The position numbers and the translations under genes were made by a program. Source: Candidatus Villigracilis proximus (GTDB lineage: Bacteria > Chloroflexota > Anaerolineae > Anaerolineales > Villigracilaceae). From it: a stretch of DNA of 64,000 nt. The stretch is from the NCBI GenBank assembly GCA_016715195.1, contig JADKBB010000007.1:1-64000 (forward strand). The letters are read 5' to 3'. This document shows positions 53,365 to 63,229 of the stretch, one piece after another (the first letter of the stretch is position 1; the number at the start of each line of letters is the position of its first letter). The notes under the pieces are model-generated. The model saw only the letters and a program-made list of their open reading frames with translations. It had not been told where the DNA came from and searched no databases.

Positions 53365-54063
53365 ATGGAAACAGGTCAGCGGGTTTTGGTTGTGGACGAT
53401 GAAACATCCATCAGGCGCTATTTGCGCGCCGCATTAACCGCGCAGGGACTCACCGTCTACGAAGCCGCCGATGGACAGGAAGCCTTGAACGCAGTCCTCG
53501 CCCACCGCCCCGACCTGATCATCCTCGACCTCGGCCTGCCCGATATTGACGGCATCGAAGTCACACGCCGCCTGCGTGAATGGTCGCAGACACCGATCAT
53601 CATTCTCTCCGTCCGCGAAGCAGAACAGGACAAGATCGCCGCCCTTGACGCAGGCGCAGACGATTACCTCACCAAACCCTTTGGCACAGGCGAACTCATG
53701 GCGCGTATGCGCGTGGTCATGCGCAGACAGATCAACAGCGCAAATGAACCCATCTTTACAACAGGTGGATTAACGCTGGATTTCTCTCATCGCCTCGTCA
53801 CAGTGAATGAAAAAGAAATCCAATTGACCCCCACCGAATATGATATTTTACGTCTGCTGGTTACCCATGCAGGGAAAGTATTAACTCACCGACAACTTCT
53901 TCGCCAGATCTGGGGCGAAGGCTATGATGACATGCACATCCTGCGCGTCAACATCAGCAACCTGCGCGGCAAACTTGAACCTGACCCCGCCCGCCCAACC
54001 TACATCCACACCGAGGCGGGAGTGGGGTATCGCCTAAAAGTGCTTGATGAAGGAAAAACGTAA
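53365..54063 (+). CDS. kdpE: KdpE response regulator
   Basis: An OmpR-type regulator of 232 residues: receiver with VLVVDDETSIRRYL, Asp in LIILDLGLPDIDGIEVT and DDYLTKPFGTGEL, then a winged helix (IQLTPTEYDILRLLVTHAGKVLTHRQLLRQIWGEGY, HILRVNISNLRGKLEPDP). It activates kdp in response to KdpD and follows kdpD by 8 bases. A perfect-palindrome terminator closes the operon. Confidence 0.95.
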   Translation: METGQRVLVVDDETSIRRYLRAALTAQGLTVYEAADGQEALNAVLAHRPDLIILDLGLPDIDGIEVTRRLREWSQTPIIILSVREAEQDKIAALDAGADDYLTKPFGTGELMARMRVVMRRQINSANEPIFTTGGLTLDFSHRLVTVNEKEIQLTPTEYDILRLLVTHAGKVLTHRQLLRQIWGEGYDDMHILRVNISNLRGKLEPDPARPTYIHTEAGVGYRLKVLDEGKT

Positions 54064-54097
54064 AAGTCCGCTCCAAGAATTCTTGGAGCGGACTTTT
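54063..54097. terminator. Rho-independent terminator, bidirectional
   Basis: A perfect 34-base palindrome (AAAGTCCGCTCCAAGAA / TTCTTGGAGCGGACTTT) beginning within the kdpE stop region. It separates kdpE from the convergent KimA-like gene. Confidence 0.9.
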
Positions 54098-54127
54098 GAG
54101 CAAGTTTAGGTTTGAATTCAGCAATCT

Positions 54128-56100
54128 CTAATGCTCACCTACCTCTTCATGCACATGGTACGGCACATTGATGATGACAATGCCATGCTGGCGTCTAAGC
54201 TGACTGCGCAGCAGGTCTGCGGTGTTGGTGTGTAAGACTTCAGTCAATCGGTTTTCTGCAACGAATTCAGGCACAACAATCGTGATGGTTTCACCCGGCT
54301 GCCGCTGTTTGGCAACTTCAGCAATATATCCCAAAATGGGTTCAATAAAGAGACGATAGGGCGAATCCAACATGACCATGCGTACGCCTTCGCCCCATGT
54401 TTCCCACTTCTGGCGGACCTTTTCAGCGTCCGCGGGCTCGATGGTGACATGAACCGCTGTGATGTCATCGGACAACATGCGCGCATAGCGCAGCGCAGCC
54501 AATGTACCCTGATGTACACCACTGACCGGCATGATGACACGATGACGCATGGTATGCGGCGGGATGACGCCAAAATTATCAAGGGAAAGTTTTTTTGCGA
54601 GCCGCTTGTAGTGATGATGAATTGAGAAAAAGATGGTGACGAGTACCGGCGTTAGGATAAGCACCACCCAGGCGCCTTCTCTAAATTTCGTCACCGCAAA
54701 CACAACCATCACAACCGCAGTACAAACAGCGCCAAACCCATTGATCAGCATTCTGTACTGCCAGCCCTTTTCATATTTCAAAGTGGAGCCAGGCTCAACA
54801 ATTTCCACGCCTTCCGCCAGATGACCGATCTTCCACCAGCGGCGCGCCATGCCCGCCTGTGAGAGTGTGAAGGAAAGGAATACGCCGATCGCATAGAGCG
54901 GAATAAGACGCGTCACACTGGCTTGAAAAATAATGATCAAGATGGACGCGATAACTGCCAGAGAAACAATGCCGCGTGAATAAACCAAACGGCTTCCACG
55001 GTATGTAAGCTGGCGGGGAAGAAACCCATCCCCTGCGTGAAGCGCACCCAAACGGGGAAAATCAGCAAATGCTGTATTCGCCGCCATGATAAGAATGACC
55101 GTGGTGCCGGAGATCAACATAAGATATAGAGCACCTCTGCCGCCATAGATCGTTCGCGCCAGTTGAGAAATGACAGTTTCTTCCTCGGAAAATACAGCCT
55201 GCACCTTGCCGGTGAGAAATGAAAGCGCAAGGAATAATGTACCCAGGATCAAGGACATCCAGATCAGGGTGATCCCTGCATTTTTGCTGCGCGGCTCTTT
55301 GAAAGCAGTGATCCCATTGGAGATCGCTTCCACGCCGGTGAGCGCGGTTGTTCCATTGGCAAAAGCGTGAAGCAAAATAAACGGCGTGATTGCGGAAAGA
55401 ATATGCTTTGCCTCAAAGTGCGGCGGATCTATTACCATACCAAGTGATCCGGTAAAGTAACGAAATACACCAAAAGCGACAGTACCCACCATCATAATTA
55501 CGAAAAATAAGTTGGGACGGCAAATGCGGTCCCTGACTCTTTCACGCCCCGCAGATTTATCAGCATAATAAAAAACACGGCGATCACTGCGATCACAACC
55601 CGATATGGAAAGAGAGCAGGATAAGCAGACACGATTTGAGCCACACCCGCCGAAATGGAAACGGATACTGTCAAAATGTAATCCGTGAGAAGCGCTGCGC
55701 CAGCCGTTTGGGCGGGCATTTCTCCAAGATTATCGCGCGCCACAATGTACGCGCCGCCGCCGCCCGGGTAGGCATGGATTGTCTGCTCGTAAGAAATAGT
55801 AACAATTGCCAGCAACGTAATAATGGCAAGTGAGATGGGAAATAGATACCCATACGCCATTGTTCCAGCGGCGGCGATTACGCCTAAAATTTCCTGTGTG
55901 GCGTAGGCGGTTGACGAAAGCGCATCAGATGCGAAAACTGCCAGACCAACGATTTTTCCGATCGTTTGGTGGGACGCATCCGCTGTGGATAAGGGACGAC
56001 CGATCAGCCACGAACGGAAGGTGTGCGGCGGTGTGTAATCTGTGACCCGTTCAATGATTGCGGTCTGTGAATTATCTTTTTGATTGATCATGTTTTCCAA
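54128..56100 (-). CDS. KimA/YdaO-like potassium permease (frameshifted in this sequence)
   Basis: An APC-superfamily permease of about 657 residues after joining at the A5 run 55503-55507. The front part has HQTIGKIVGLAVFASDALSSTAYATQEIL, YLFPISLAIITLLAIVTISYEQTIHAYPGGGGAYIVARDNLG; the rest has ANGTTALTGVEAISNGITAFKEPRSKNAG and PRLGALHAGDGFLPRQ. About 12 helices are followed by a cytosolic Usp-like C-terminal domain (VIMPVSGVHQGTLAALRYARML...ITIVVPEF). This layout is that of KimA, a K+/H+ symporter. APC amino-acid transport is the alternative. Its kdp neighbours support potassium. Confidence 0.85.
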
Positions 56101-56109
56101 CTTTATTAA

Positions 56110-56769
56110 TTATTTTCCAGTATATTTTTCGAACAGGTTGTTCCACATCCATATTGATCCGGTTTCAATTATGAGAGAGATGTATAACAATGCGCGATAT
56201 TCCCAATCTTGCGGAGATTGAGTCAACTTTATTTGCAGCCAGGAGAAACTAAAAATGATGAGGATGGAACCTGCCCACGCTATTCCATTAAATATCCAAC
56301 TTGAGCGCAGGCGATCTTCCTGTTGATGAAATCCGGTAAGCAAATAAATTGTTGCGTTCAAATTTGATTCCAAAATTTGGCTTAACGGTCTGCGTGTAAA
56401 GCCGGCGCGTTGTTCAGTGAAACAGACGATCACATCCCCTTCACGCCATTCAGATTTCACCGCATTCAACCAGTTGGTTCCAAATTCAATTTTTGATTCG
56501 ACGGAAATATGATTGCCGTCTCCCACCATGGCGGATAGATTAATGATCTGCCTGCGCAGGCGGGGCTCATGCGCCGCATCTCTGCTTAGACCGAGAAACT
56601 GGACGCGGCTTTCGAGGGCATTCGCCAGTTCCCAGATTTTTCGTGCCAATAAAGTAGTATCCACTTCGGAATCAGGCACAAGGACAATTAACCGCCGGGC
56701 AGGTTGAAGGTCAGGGAAAGATGCGGGGGATACTTCCAGATCAGAAAAATTTATATCAAGTTTGCTCAT
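56110..56769 (-). CDS. Usp-like soluble domain with two membrane helices, unknown
   Basis: 219 residues. The first 150 look like a Rossmann-type universal-stress fold: ARRLIVLVPDSEVDTTLLARKIWELANALESRVQFLGLS, EGDVIVCFTEQRAGFTRRPLSQILESNLNATIYLLTG, reminiscent of the Usp part of KdpD. Two helices follow (NGIAWAGSILIIFSFSWLQI and ALLYISLIIETGSIWMW). It lies 9 bases ahead of the KimA-like gene in the same direction, so they are coexpressed. It may sense or regulate that permease. No named family recognised. Confidence 0.7.
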   Translation of the reverse strand: MSKLDINFSDLEVSPASFPDLQPARRLIVLVPDSEVDTTLLARKIWELANALESRVQFLGLSRDAAHEPRLRRQIINLSAMVGDGNHISVESKIEFGTNWLNAVKSEWREGDVIVCFTEQRAGFTRRPLSQILESNLNATIYLLTGFHQQEDRLRSSWIFNGIAWAGSILIIFSFSWLQIKLTQSPQDWEYRALLYISLIIETGSIWMWNNLFEKYTGK

Positions 56770-56804
56770 GTCACCTCACAGATAGTTCAATCCTATCCTC
56801 CGCA

Positions 56805-56833
56805 TATAAAATGGTGACAAAAATTTCAGGCAA
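56805..56833 (-). promoter_or_regulatory. Probable promoter for the Usp-like/KimA pair
   Basis: On the minus strand, TTGCCT (56833-56828), 17 bases, then TTTATA (56810-56805), about 35 bases before the start at 56769. Fair match to sigma-70 boxes. Confidence 0.5.
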
Positions 56834-56845
56834 CCGTATAAAGAA

Positions 56846-56874
56846 AAAATAAAAACGCCCTTTTGCAAGGGCGT
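56846..56874 (-). terminator. Rho-independent terminator of the second kinase/regulator pair
   Basis: On the minus strand AACGCCCTTGCAAAAGGGCGTT followed by TTTATTTTTT. It lies 45 bases after the regulator stop and ends that unit before the Usp-like gene promoter. Confidence 0.85.
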
Positions 56875-56918
56875 TGAAAGGTGTTGAACTATATGGAGTG
56901 CCAGAGCTTGCTCCGGCG

Positions 56919-57614
56919 TTATTCGTCCGCAATAAATCGATATCCGATTCCGGGCTCGGTGAGAATAAACTGCGGACGTTCAGGATCAGCCTCAAGTTTT
57001 TTGCGAAGCTGGCGCATGTAGACGCGCAAATATTCAGTGTGATTGGCATCTGCCGGGTCCCAGACATTTGTGAGAATGCTTTGATGGGTGAGCACGCGTC
57101 CATGATTGGCGGCGAGATAGGCCAGTAATTTATATTCGGTGGCTGTTAACTTGACTTCCTCATCACCGCGTTTAACGATGTGCCAGGCAAGGTCGATCAT
57201 TAATGATCCGGCACGGATCACTTTGCTTTGTGTGCCCTGCCTGCTGGTGGAATGACGTAATGCCACGCGCACGCGCGCCAGTAATTCTTCAATGCCAAAC
57301 GGTTTGGTTAAATAATCGTCTGCGCCTTTATCAAGCGCGGCTACTTTATCGCGTTCACTGTCTCGCACAGATAAAATAATGATCGGGCATTGTGTCCACT
57401 CACGCAGGCGGGTGCAGACTTCCACTCCATCCATATCTGGTAAGCCCAGATCAAGGATCACGATATCGGGTTCATTTGTTGCGGCCAGTGTAAGCCCTTC
57501 TTCGCCGCGACTTGCGGTTGTGACCTTGAATCCTTTTTCAGTGAGAATGGTGCGGATGGCGCGTTGGATTTGTGGTTCATCATCAATGACTAAAATATGT
57601 GGCGCGTTGCTCAT
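56919..57614 (-). CDS. OmpR-family response regulator (second KdpE-like)
   Basis: 231 residues: receiver (ILVIDDEPQIQRAIR, Asp in IVILDLGLPDMDGVEVC, DDYLTKPFGIEEL) and winged helix (VKLTATEYKLLAYLAANHGRVLTHQSILTNVWD, LRVYMRQLRKKLEADP). It is close to KdpE in sequence layout and is preceded by a KdpD-like kinase whose stop overlaps its start by 4 bases. It probably controls the KimA-side genes or the kdp operon. Confidence 0.92.
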   Translation of the reverse strand: MSNAPHILVIDDEPQIQRAIRTILTEKGFKVTTASRGEEGLTLAATNEPDIVILDLGLPDMDGVEVCTRLREWTQCPIIILSVRDSERDKVAALDKGADDYLTKPFGIEELLARVRVALRHSTSRQGTQSKVIRAGSLMIDLAWHIVKRGDEEVKLTATEYKLLAYLAANHGRVLTHQSILTNVWDPADANHTEYLRVYMRQLRKKLEADPERPQFILTEPGIGYRFIADE

Positions 57615-59064
57615 TCGGTCTCCGTATCCATTGGCAGGCTGGGCGCAGAAACACCTTCCCAGATCAATGGTATCGTGAAATTAAAAGCCAATCCGTCGGG
57701 GATATTTTCTGCCCAAATCTGTCCGCCATGCGCTTCGATGATTCCCTTGCAAATCGAAAGCCCAAGTCCGGTACCTGTTACGCGGTCTGCGGCTGTGATG
57801 CGATAGAACTTATCGAAGATGCGTTCCAAATGTTCGGTCGGTACTTGTGGTCCCTGGTTACTGACTTGCACATGAATTGTGTCGTTTTGTATGTTTGCTC
57901 GAATACGGATCAAGGTGTTTGAAGGTGCATACTTTAAACTGTTGCTCACTAGATTTGTGAAGACCTGTTCCATTTGGACGTAATCCACCGGCACGAACGG
58001 CAGATTCTCAGATACGTCAATTTCAATTTTATGTTCATCTGCTGAGTGCCGCATGCGGGCCAGCACACTTCCCACGATCTCAGACAAAATATTCCATTCA
58101 CGTTTTGGCTTGAATGCTCCAGATTCAATGCGCGACATATCGAGCAGGTTTCCCACCAGCATATTTAAATGATCTGCCTCGTCATCGATCGCCTCAATTA
58201 ACTCAACGCGTGCCGGCGAATCCCAGCCGACTTCATTTCCACGCAGACTTGATGAGGCAGCTTTGATGGTCGAAAGCGGAGTTCGCAATTCGTGCGAAAC
58301 AGAAGATAGAAGAATGGATTTCAAATGATCGCTTTCTTCAAGGACTTTGGCACGTGACTCTGCCTGCGCCAGCCGTGCGCGTTCAAGCGCCAACGCTCCC
58401 TGGCTTGCAAATGTCTCCAGTAAGCGCTTCTCTCCCGAAGCAATAGGTGTCGCAGATTTCCATAACAGGATCTCCCCAAGATTTCCTCTTGCCGCCTGAA
58501 TCGAAACTGTCAACTCTGGCGGTCGTATCGGTGATGAGACTTCCGGCAAATGAAAAGAAAATGGCTCTGTGCCTGTGAGGTTGAGTTCAACATGCTCGCC
58601 TTGTGAAACTTCCTGCACCTGTCTGGCAAGGATTTGTGCAATGGCATGTTCGTTATGCAGGCCGGTCAATGCAATGCTTAATTCATATAGTTGTGTGGCT
58701 TCGCGTTCTCGGGCAGTGGCCGCGATGAGACTGGCCTGCATCCGCCCAACAAGCTGACTGATCACCACCGCCACGACCATGAAAATCACCAGAATGACAA
58801 CATCTGCCGGCTGATGGACAGCCAGTGTGTAATAGGGTGGTATAAAAAATAATTAAATGTCAGGAATGTAATTAACGCGCTGGTTATGCCGGGGCCGAGT
58901 CCCCAATAGGCAGTGATCAACCCAAGCGGAACCAAATACAATAAAGCGATCAGCGTCTTGTCGAGTCCATCTCGCATGGTAAAGAAGATCGCTGTAATGG
59001 ATGCAATTAATCCAACGGCAAGGATATATCGTCCAAAGCGTGATATCAAGGGAGAGATTCGCAT
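57611..59064 (-). CDS. Short KdpD-like sensor kinase with DUF4118 (frameshifted)
   Basis: After joining across the A6 run at 58844-58849, about 484 residues. The N-terminus holds DUF4118 helices (YILAVGLIASITAIFFTM, LIALLYLVPLGLITAYWG, GITSALITFLTFNYFF, then PPYYTLAVHQPADVVILVIFMVVAVVISQ), a GAF-like stretch, HisKA (SSVSHELRTPLSTIKAASSSL) and HATPase_c (NLVSNSLKYAP, GTGLGLSICKG). Compared with KdpD at 50705 it lacks the KdpD and Usp domains at the N-terminus. A separate Usp-like gene lies just downstream in the same cluster. Confidence 0.85.
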
Positions 59065-59212
59065 GTTGGTTGAATTGATTATACCTGTTTGAAAATCAGC
59101 TATAAGTTTTTAAACCGCAGAGTTTTAGCTGCTAATTTTCGCAATTAATATGGATGGGTTAAAAAATTCGTGATACTTCGTGTAATTCGTGGATATTTTG
59201 TATTTAAGGAAT

Positions 59213-59516
59213 AAAAAAAACTGCCTTTCAGCAGTTTTCTTGTGGGCGCGGGCGGAGAGGCTCGAACTCCTGACCTTGCCATCCCTCGACGGGGCATCCA
59301 GGAGAACAAAAAACCGCCTTTCGGCAGTTTCTTGTGGGCGCGGGCGGAGAGGCTCGAACTCCCGACCTTATCATCCCTCGACGGGGCATCTGTGAGAACA
59401 AAAAAACTGCCTTTCAGCAGTTTCTTGTGGGCGCGGAGAGGCTCGAACTCCCGACCTTACCATCCCTCGACGGGGCATCTGTGGGAACAAAAAAACTGCC
59501 TTTCGGCAGTTTCTTG
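59213..59516 (-). repeat. Three tRNA-Val 3'-part copies, each with a terminator hairpin
   Basis: On the minus strand, downstream of the tRNA-Val gene, four A-C-T-G-C-C / G-G-C-A-G-T hairpins with GAAA-type loops and T runs (about 59488-59512, 59399-59423, 59308-59331, 59213-59238) alternate with three copies of the tRNA 3' part (AGGTCGGGAGTTCGAGCC, then CTCTCCGCGCCCA or a 4-base longer form). Each copy is preceded by a small CCC-GTCGA-GGG hairpin in place of the anticodon arm. The period is 89-93 bases. None of the copies could make a full tRNA. Confidence 0.85.
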
Positions 59517-59589
59517 TGGGCGCGGAGAGGCTCGAACTCCGACCTCATCTGTGTGATAGATGCGCTCTAACCAACTGAGCTACGTGCCC
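59517..59589 (-). tRNA. tRNA-Val (anticodon CAC)
   Basis: The minus-strand sequence folds as a cloverleaf: GGGCACG acceptor, GCTC-AGTTGGTTA-GAGC D arm, CATCT-ATCACAC-AGATG anticodon arm with CAC and U33, then the TTCGAGC T loop and CGCGCCC-A. No CCA is encoded. Two oddities: an A-C mismatch in the acceptor stem, and a T stem one G short (CGGAG where the downstream partial copies have CGGGAG). The latter may be a base lost in sequencing. Confidence 0.85.
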
Positions 59590-59639
59590 ATGAAGCGACT
59601 GAGATTATAGTATAGCCTCCAAGCTTTGGCAAGCCTTTA

Positions 59640-60871
59640 TTATGGGGGCGGTAAATAATCCCAGGGGTTTACTTTAATCCCGGCCATTAACTCAAAATGC
59701 AAATGTGCACCAGAGGAACGCCCCGTGGAACCTACCGCACCGATCCCTTCTCCCTGCCCCACACTTTGTCCGCAGCCACGATAGAGCGCGCTCAAGTGGG
59801 CATAGAGGGATTGAAATCCATTTCCGTGATCGATCATAATCATATTTCCGTAGCCGTAATTATTCCAGCCGGAATAAACGACCACACCCGCGTCCGTCGC
59901 ATATACACCTTCACCTTCGCTGCCGGCAAAGTCGAGTCCACGGTGATTTGTTTTTTCTGAATAATCAAAACCTGATAAATAATGTTTGTTCGTTGGATAC
60001 ACATAAGTTCCATATCCAACCGCACCGCCGCTGACTGCCTCACAGGCACCCGGCCCAAGCACACGCGCAGAAGCAGGGTTTTCACGCGTCACACCCAAAG
60101 GAGCGCTCCAACTTACAAACTCTCTTTTTCCGTCCGGGATGATCAACCATGTACCCGTTGGGATATTCGCATTTGCATAATCACCGACAGAGTTTCGATC
60201 TATTTTATTGCCGGGGTATTCAATAATGTCCGTCGCAGATACACCGTAAAACTCAGCCCATTCACCAAAAGGAATGCCGCCCAACCACTCCCAATAGACA
60301 CCGTTTACAGGCAAAATACTTAACTCCTGTCCCGGCTTTAATGAATGCGGATCATCCAATAACAGATTGTAATTTGCCCACAAAACAGTTTGCGGTTCAA
60401 GCCCAAATTTCTCCGCAATTCCAAAACCGTATCGCCGTCCTGCACCGTGTAATTTGAAATTTCCTGACGCGGACGTGAAGGCACATTTGTATGAAGCTGC
60501 GCTGCGCGTGAAATGCCTGAAATAACTGGAACATCCAACGCTGGCATCGAGTTGACATTCACTACAACGGTTCCAACCGGACCCGCAGCCTGCCCGCTGT
60601 TTTCTGAAAATTGATTCGGCGTCTGACGATAAAAAGCCTGTACCAGAAAGATCACCACCCCAATTGCCAGAACCGAAAACACGTTTGTCCCGATGCGCAA
60701 CATGGATTCGCCCAATCCCATTTGAACAAGGCTGTTTATCCAGCGTGAAAATAGACCGGGTTGTCTTATGGGACTGGATGGGGCAGGAATCTCTGTGTTG
60801 ACCGGAATTTCATCCGTCCCGCCAGAATTGGGGACATCTTCTTTAAAATCGTTTTGCATATTGGTCATCAT
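59640..60871 (-). CDS. LysM / M23 peptidase membrane protein (frameshifted)
   Basis: Joined at a T4 run near 60427, about 410 residues. A cytosolic acidic head, one helix (NVFSVLAIGVVIFLVQAF), then a LysM domain (YTVQDGDTV-FGIAEKFGLEPQTVLWANYNLL...LKPGQELSILP), a second, weaker LysM-like region, and a C-terminal M23 (LytM) domain: NHRGLDFAG, GVYATDAGVVVYSGWNNYGYGNMIMIDHGNGFQSLYAHLS, GRSSGAHLHFEL. Zinc His and Asp are all present (HRGLD, HxH in HLHF). It cuts or remodels peptidoglycan or another wall polymer. Confidence 0.9.
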
Positions 60872-60921
60872 AACATGGGCAAAAAATTAGCTCAAGTGGC
60901 CTGCTAAACGCTAATCCTACG

Positions 60922-62187
60922 TTAACCCACTGTTTGGCGAATTTGGGGCTTAAAGACCTGAATCCCGCCAATAATTGCCAGAGAAATCAATCCGCAGATC
61001 AGCGCGGTGATGGAGAGACCCAGCTCCTGTGTCATCCATCCCACCAGCAAACTTCCAAATGGAGCAATACCTTGCAGTGCCCAAAGGTAGATGCTGAATA
61101 CCCGTCCGCGTAATGTATCGGGGACTTGTAACTGGAGAAGCGTGTTCATGGTCGCGAGTTGTGTCACCATGCCCCAGCCCATTAACGCAATGACAATCAT
61201 GGTTGGGGTCAGTATCCGTGAAAAAGGAATGGCGATCATACCGAGAATGAAAGCGGCTTCGCCCAACAACAGGCGCTGTCCACGCCGGCGGGCGGAATTA
61301 TTCATTGCGATTGAAAATGCTGCAATTAATGCGCCTGCTCCCTGAGCTGTATATAGCAGGCTGTTGCGTAAATCTACTGTGGATTTGGTATCTCCAATTT
61401 GGCCAAGCAGGTCTTTGGAAACAACCGGAAGTTGTTGAATGATTGGGAAGGCGAAAATTCCCAGCGTGGCGGCAATGACGATCAACAAGCCGACCGACGG
61501 AGTCTGGATAAGGTATTGCATCCCTTCGCGCAGTTCGGTCATGATGGAACGTGTCCGCGGCTCAACCGGCGCTTTGTATAGTGTGCGCACGAAAAAAAGA
61601 CTGATAATGATGGCGACAAAACTAAGACCATTTAATAAGAAGACCCAGCCCTCGCCATTTTTTGAAAATAGTAAAAGTATGGGTACGATCATGGCCGGCC
61701 CAAGCACACGTGAGAGATTGAAGGCAGTGGATTGTAAGGCGATCGCGTTTGGCAGAGACTCGCGGCCCACCAGTTCGATCAACATAGCCTGACGAGCTGT
61801 GATCTCGAATGCGCTGGCGATACCAAGAATGAGCGACGTGACTACGATATGCCAGATCATAATTGTTTTACTCAAAGCCAAAGCAGCCAAGGCAAATGTA
61901 TCGAGCATCATAATGATCTGCAGAAAGATGATGGCTTTGCGTTTGTCTACGTGTTCGATCAATACGCCGCCGGGTAAAGCCAGAAAAAAAGTTGGCAGCG
62001 TCACTGCGAAACCGATCAACCCAAGGTCAAAGGGACGGCCGCTCAGACGGTACGCCAGCAAAGGCAGCGCTGTATTTTGCATGGATGTGCCGATCAGCGA
62101 AAATAAATGTCCCACCAAAAAAATAGCGAAGTCACGCGAGGCGAATGCAGGAAAGCGTTGTGCGAGAAGAGTGCGAATTTTGCTCAT
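60922..62187 (-). CDS. MFS exporter (EntS-like, MFS_3)
   Basis: 421 residues, twelve predicted helices. LRGRVFSIYLWALQGIAPFGSLLVGWMTQ near residue 360 and RDFAIFLVGHLFSLIGTSMQNTALPLLAYRL at the start are typical of the EntS/MFS_3 group (enterobactin and multidrug exporters). Loop 2-3 has LPGGVLIEHVDKRKAI, a motif-A variant. The substrate is unknown. It stands alone on the minus strand. Confidence 0.9.
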   Translation of the reverse strand: MSKIRTLLAQRFPAFASRDFAIFLVGHLFSLIGTSMQNTALPLLAYRLSGRPFDLGLIGFAVTLPTFFLALPGGVLIEHVDKRKAIIFLQIIMMLDTFALAALALSKTIMIWHIVVTSLILGIASAFEITARQAMLIELVGRESLPNAIALQSTAFNLSRVLGPAMIVPILLLFSKNGEGWVFLLNGLSFVAIIISLFFVRTLYKAPVEPRTRSIMTELREGMQYLIQTPSVGLLIVIAATLGIFAFPIIQQLPVVSKDLLGQIGDTKSTVDLRNSLLYTAQGAGALIAAFSIAMNNSARRRGQRLLLGEAAFILGMIAIPFSRILTPTMIVIALMGWGMVTQLATMNTLLQLQVPDTLRGRVFSIYLWALQGIAPFGSLLVGWMTQELGLSITALICGLISLAIIGGIQVFKPQIRQTVG

Positions 62188-62305
62188 TACACCTGTAACA
62201 AAAGAGATAGTAATTGATCCTTCGACGATGAATCTTCGACAACGAATCTAACTGCGCTCAGGATGACTAAATATTGATCTTCAACTGTGTTGTGAATACT
62301 GTAAA

Positions 62306-63229
62306 CTATTTAAATCTAGGGTCGCGTTGAAGTGTTAACCGCAGCCCCTCTTCCAATTTGATCGAAGGTTGGAATCGTAGTTTTTCTTTTGCAAGATTTA
62401 AATCTGCTCGCATACGGGAGACTCCGCCTGAGGTTTGCGAGTTGTAGACTACATTGGCTTTGCTGTAGGTCACGTCCAATACAACACGCACAAGCTCGCG
62501 GATGGGAGTCTCGATGCCTGAGCCGACATTGATCACCAGATTATTGATATTCGGCGCAGTGGATGCAGCCACCATGGCGCTGACAACATCGTCCACATAG
62601 ATGTAATCGCGGGTCTGGCTGCCATCGCCGTGTGCGACCAATGTCCCGCCGCGCAGGGCTTGACGTAAATAATGCGGCACAACGGGTGGGTGAGAGGGCG
62701 GCAAATGTTGACCCGGGCCATAAGCGTTGAAGATTCTTAAGCTGACAGTTTCAATGCCCCACAATCCGCCAATCGTGCGGACGTAATACTCGGCTGCGAG
62801 TTTGGAAACTGCATACGGTGAACGCGGATTTGGCGTGGCAGACTCTGTCAGTGTAGAATCTCCCAAGTCGCCGTATACAGCTCCGGACGACGCCAGTACG
62901 ACCCGTTTGACTCCCACATCCCGAATGGCTTCCATCAGTGCTACAGTCCCGCCTACATTGACCGCATTATAGTCGCGCGGATAGAGAACCGATTCTTGAA
63001 CTGAAACACGCGCCGCGAGATGATAGACCACGTCCACATCTTGAAGCAGAGTCCACAACTTGGGGCGGTCGTTCACATCTCCGCGCGTAAAGTGGACATC
63101 GGGTACAAGCGCTTGAGGATCGCCAGTGGATAGATCATCGAGAGCGCGCACCTGATGTCCTTCACGGGCGAGATGATTTGCAAGAGAAGAGCCGAGGAAT
63201 CCCGCGGCTCCAGTGATTAAAAAGTTCAT
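62306..63229 (-). CDS. NAD-dependent epimerase/dehydratase
   Basis: An extended SDR of 307 residues from MNFLITGAAGFLGSSLANHLA (start 63229; an upstream ATG adds 18 unlikely residues). GAAGFLGSS is the NAD motif, SSGAVYGD and SPYAVSKLAAEYY hold the catalytic Ser and Tyr-x3-Lys, and SLRIFNAYGPGQ and DGSQTRDYIYVDDVV follow. This fits UDP-glucose 4-epimerase-like or dTDP-sugar enzymes. No sugar gene cluster is near. Confidence 0.9.
   Translation of the reverse strand: MNFLITGAAGFLGSSLANHLAREGHQVRALDDLSTGDPQALVPDVHFTRGDVNDRPKLWTLLQDVDVVYHLAARVSVQESVLYPRDYNAVNVGGTVALMEAIRDVGVKRVVLASSGAVYGDLGDSTLTESATPNPRSPYAVSKLAAEYYVRTIGGLWGIETVSLRIFNAYGPGQHLPPSHPPVVPHYLRQALRGGTLVAHGDGSQTRDYIYVDDVVSAMVAASTAPNINNLVINVGSGIETPIRELVRVVLDVTYSKANVVYNSQTSGGVSRMRADLNLAKEKLRFQPSIKLEEGLRLTLQRDPRFK

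Noticed and set aside
56771..56918. ydaO-type c-di-AMP riboswitch ahead of the KimA-like unit
   Set aside because: The spacer is only about 150 bases, is taken up by a terminator and promoter, and shows no ydaO motif.
59189..59570. Forward-strand ORFs encoding repeats such as RRGSNSRPYHPSTGHL
   Set aside because: They are translations of the antisense of the tRNA-fragment array; phrases like GSNSRP are a known false-ORF signature of tRNA repeats.
59213..59589. CRISPR array
   Set aside because: Units are about 90 bases, made of tRNA and terminator parts, with no unique spacers and no cas genes.
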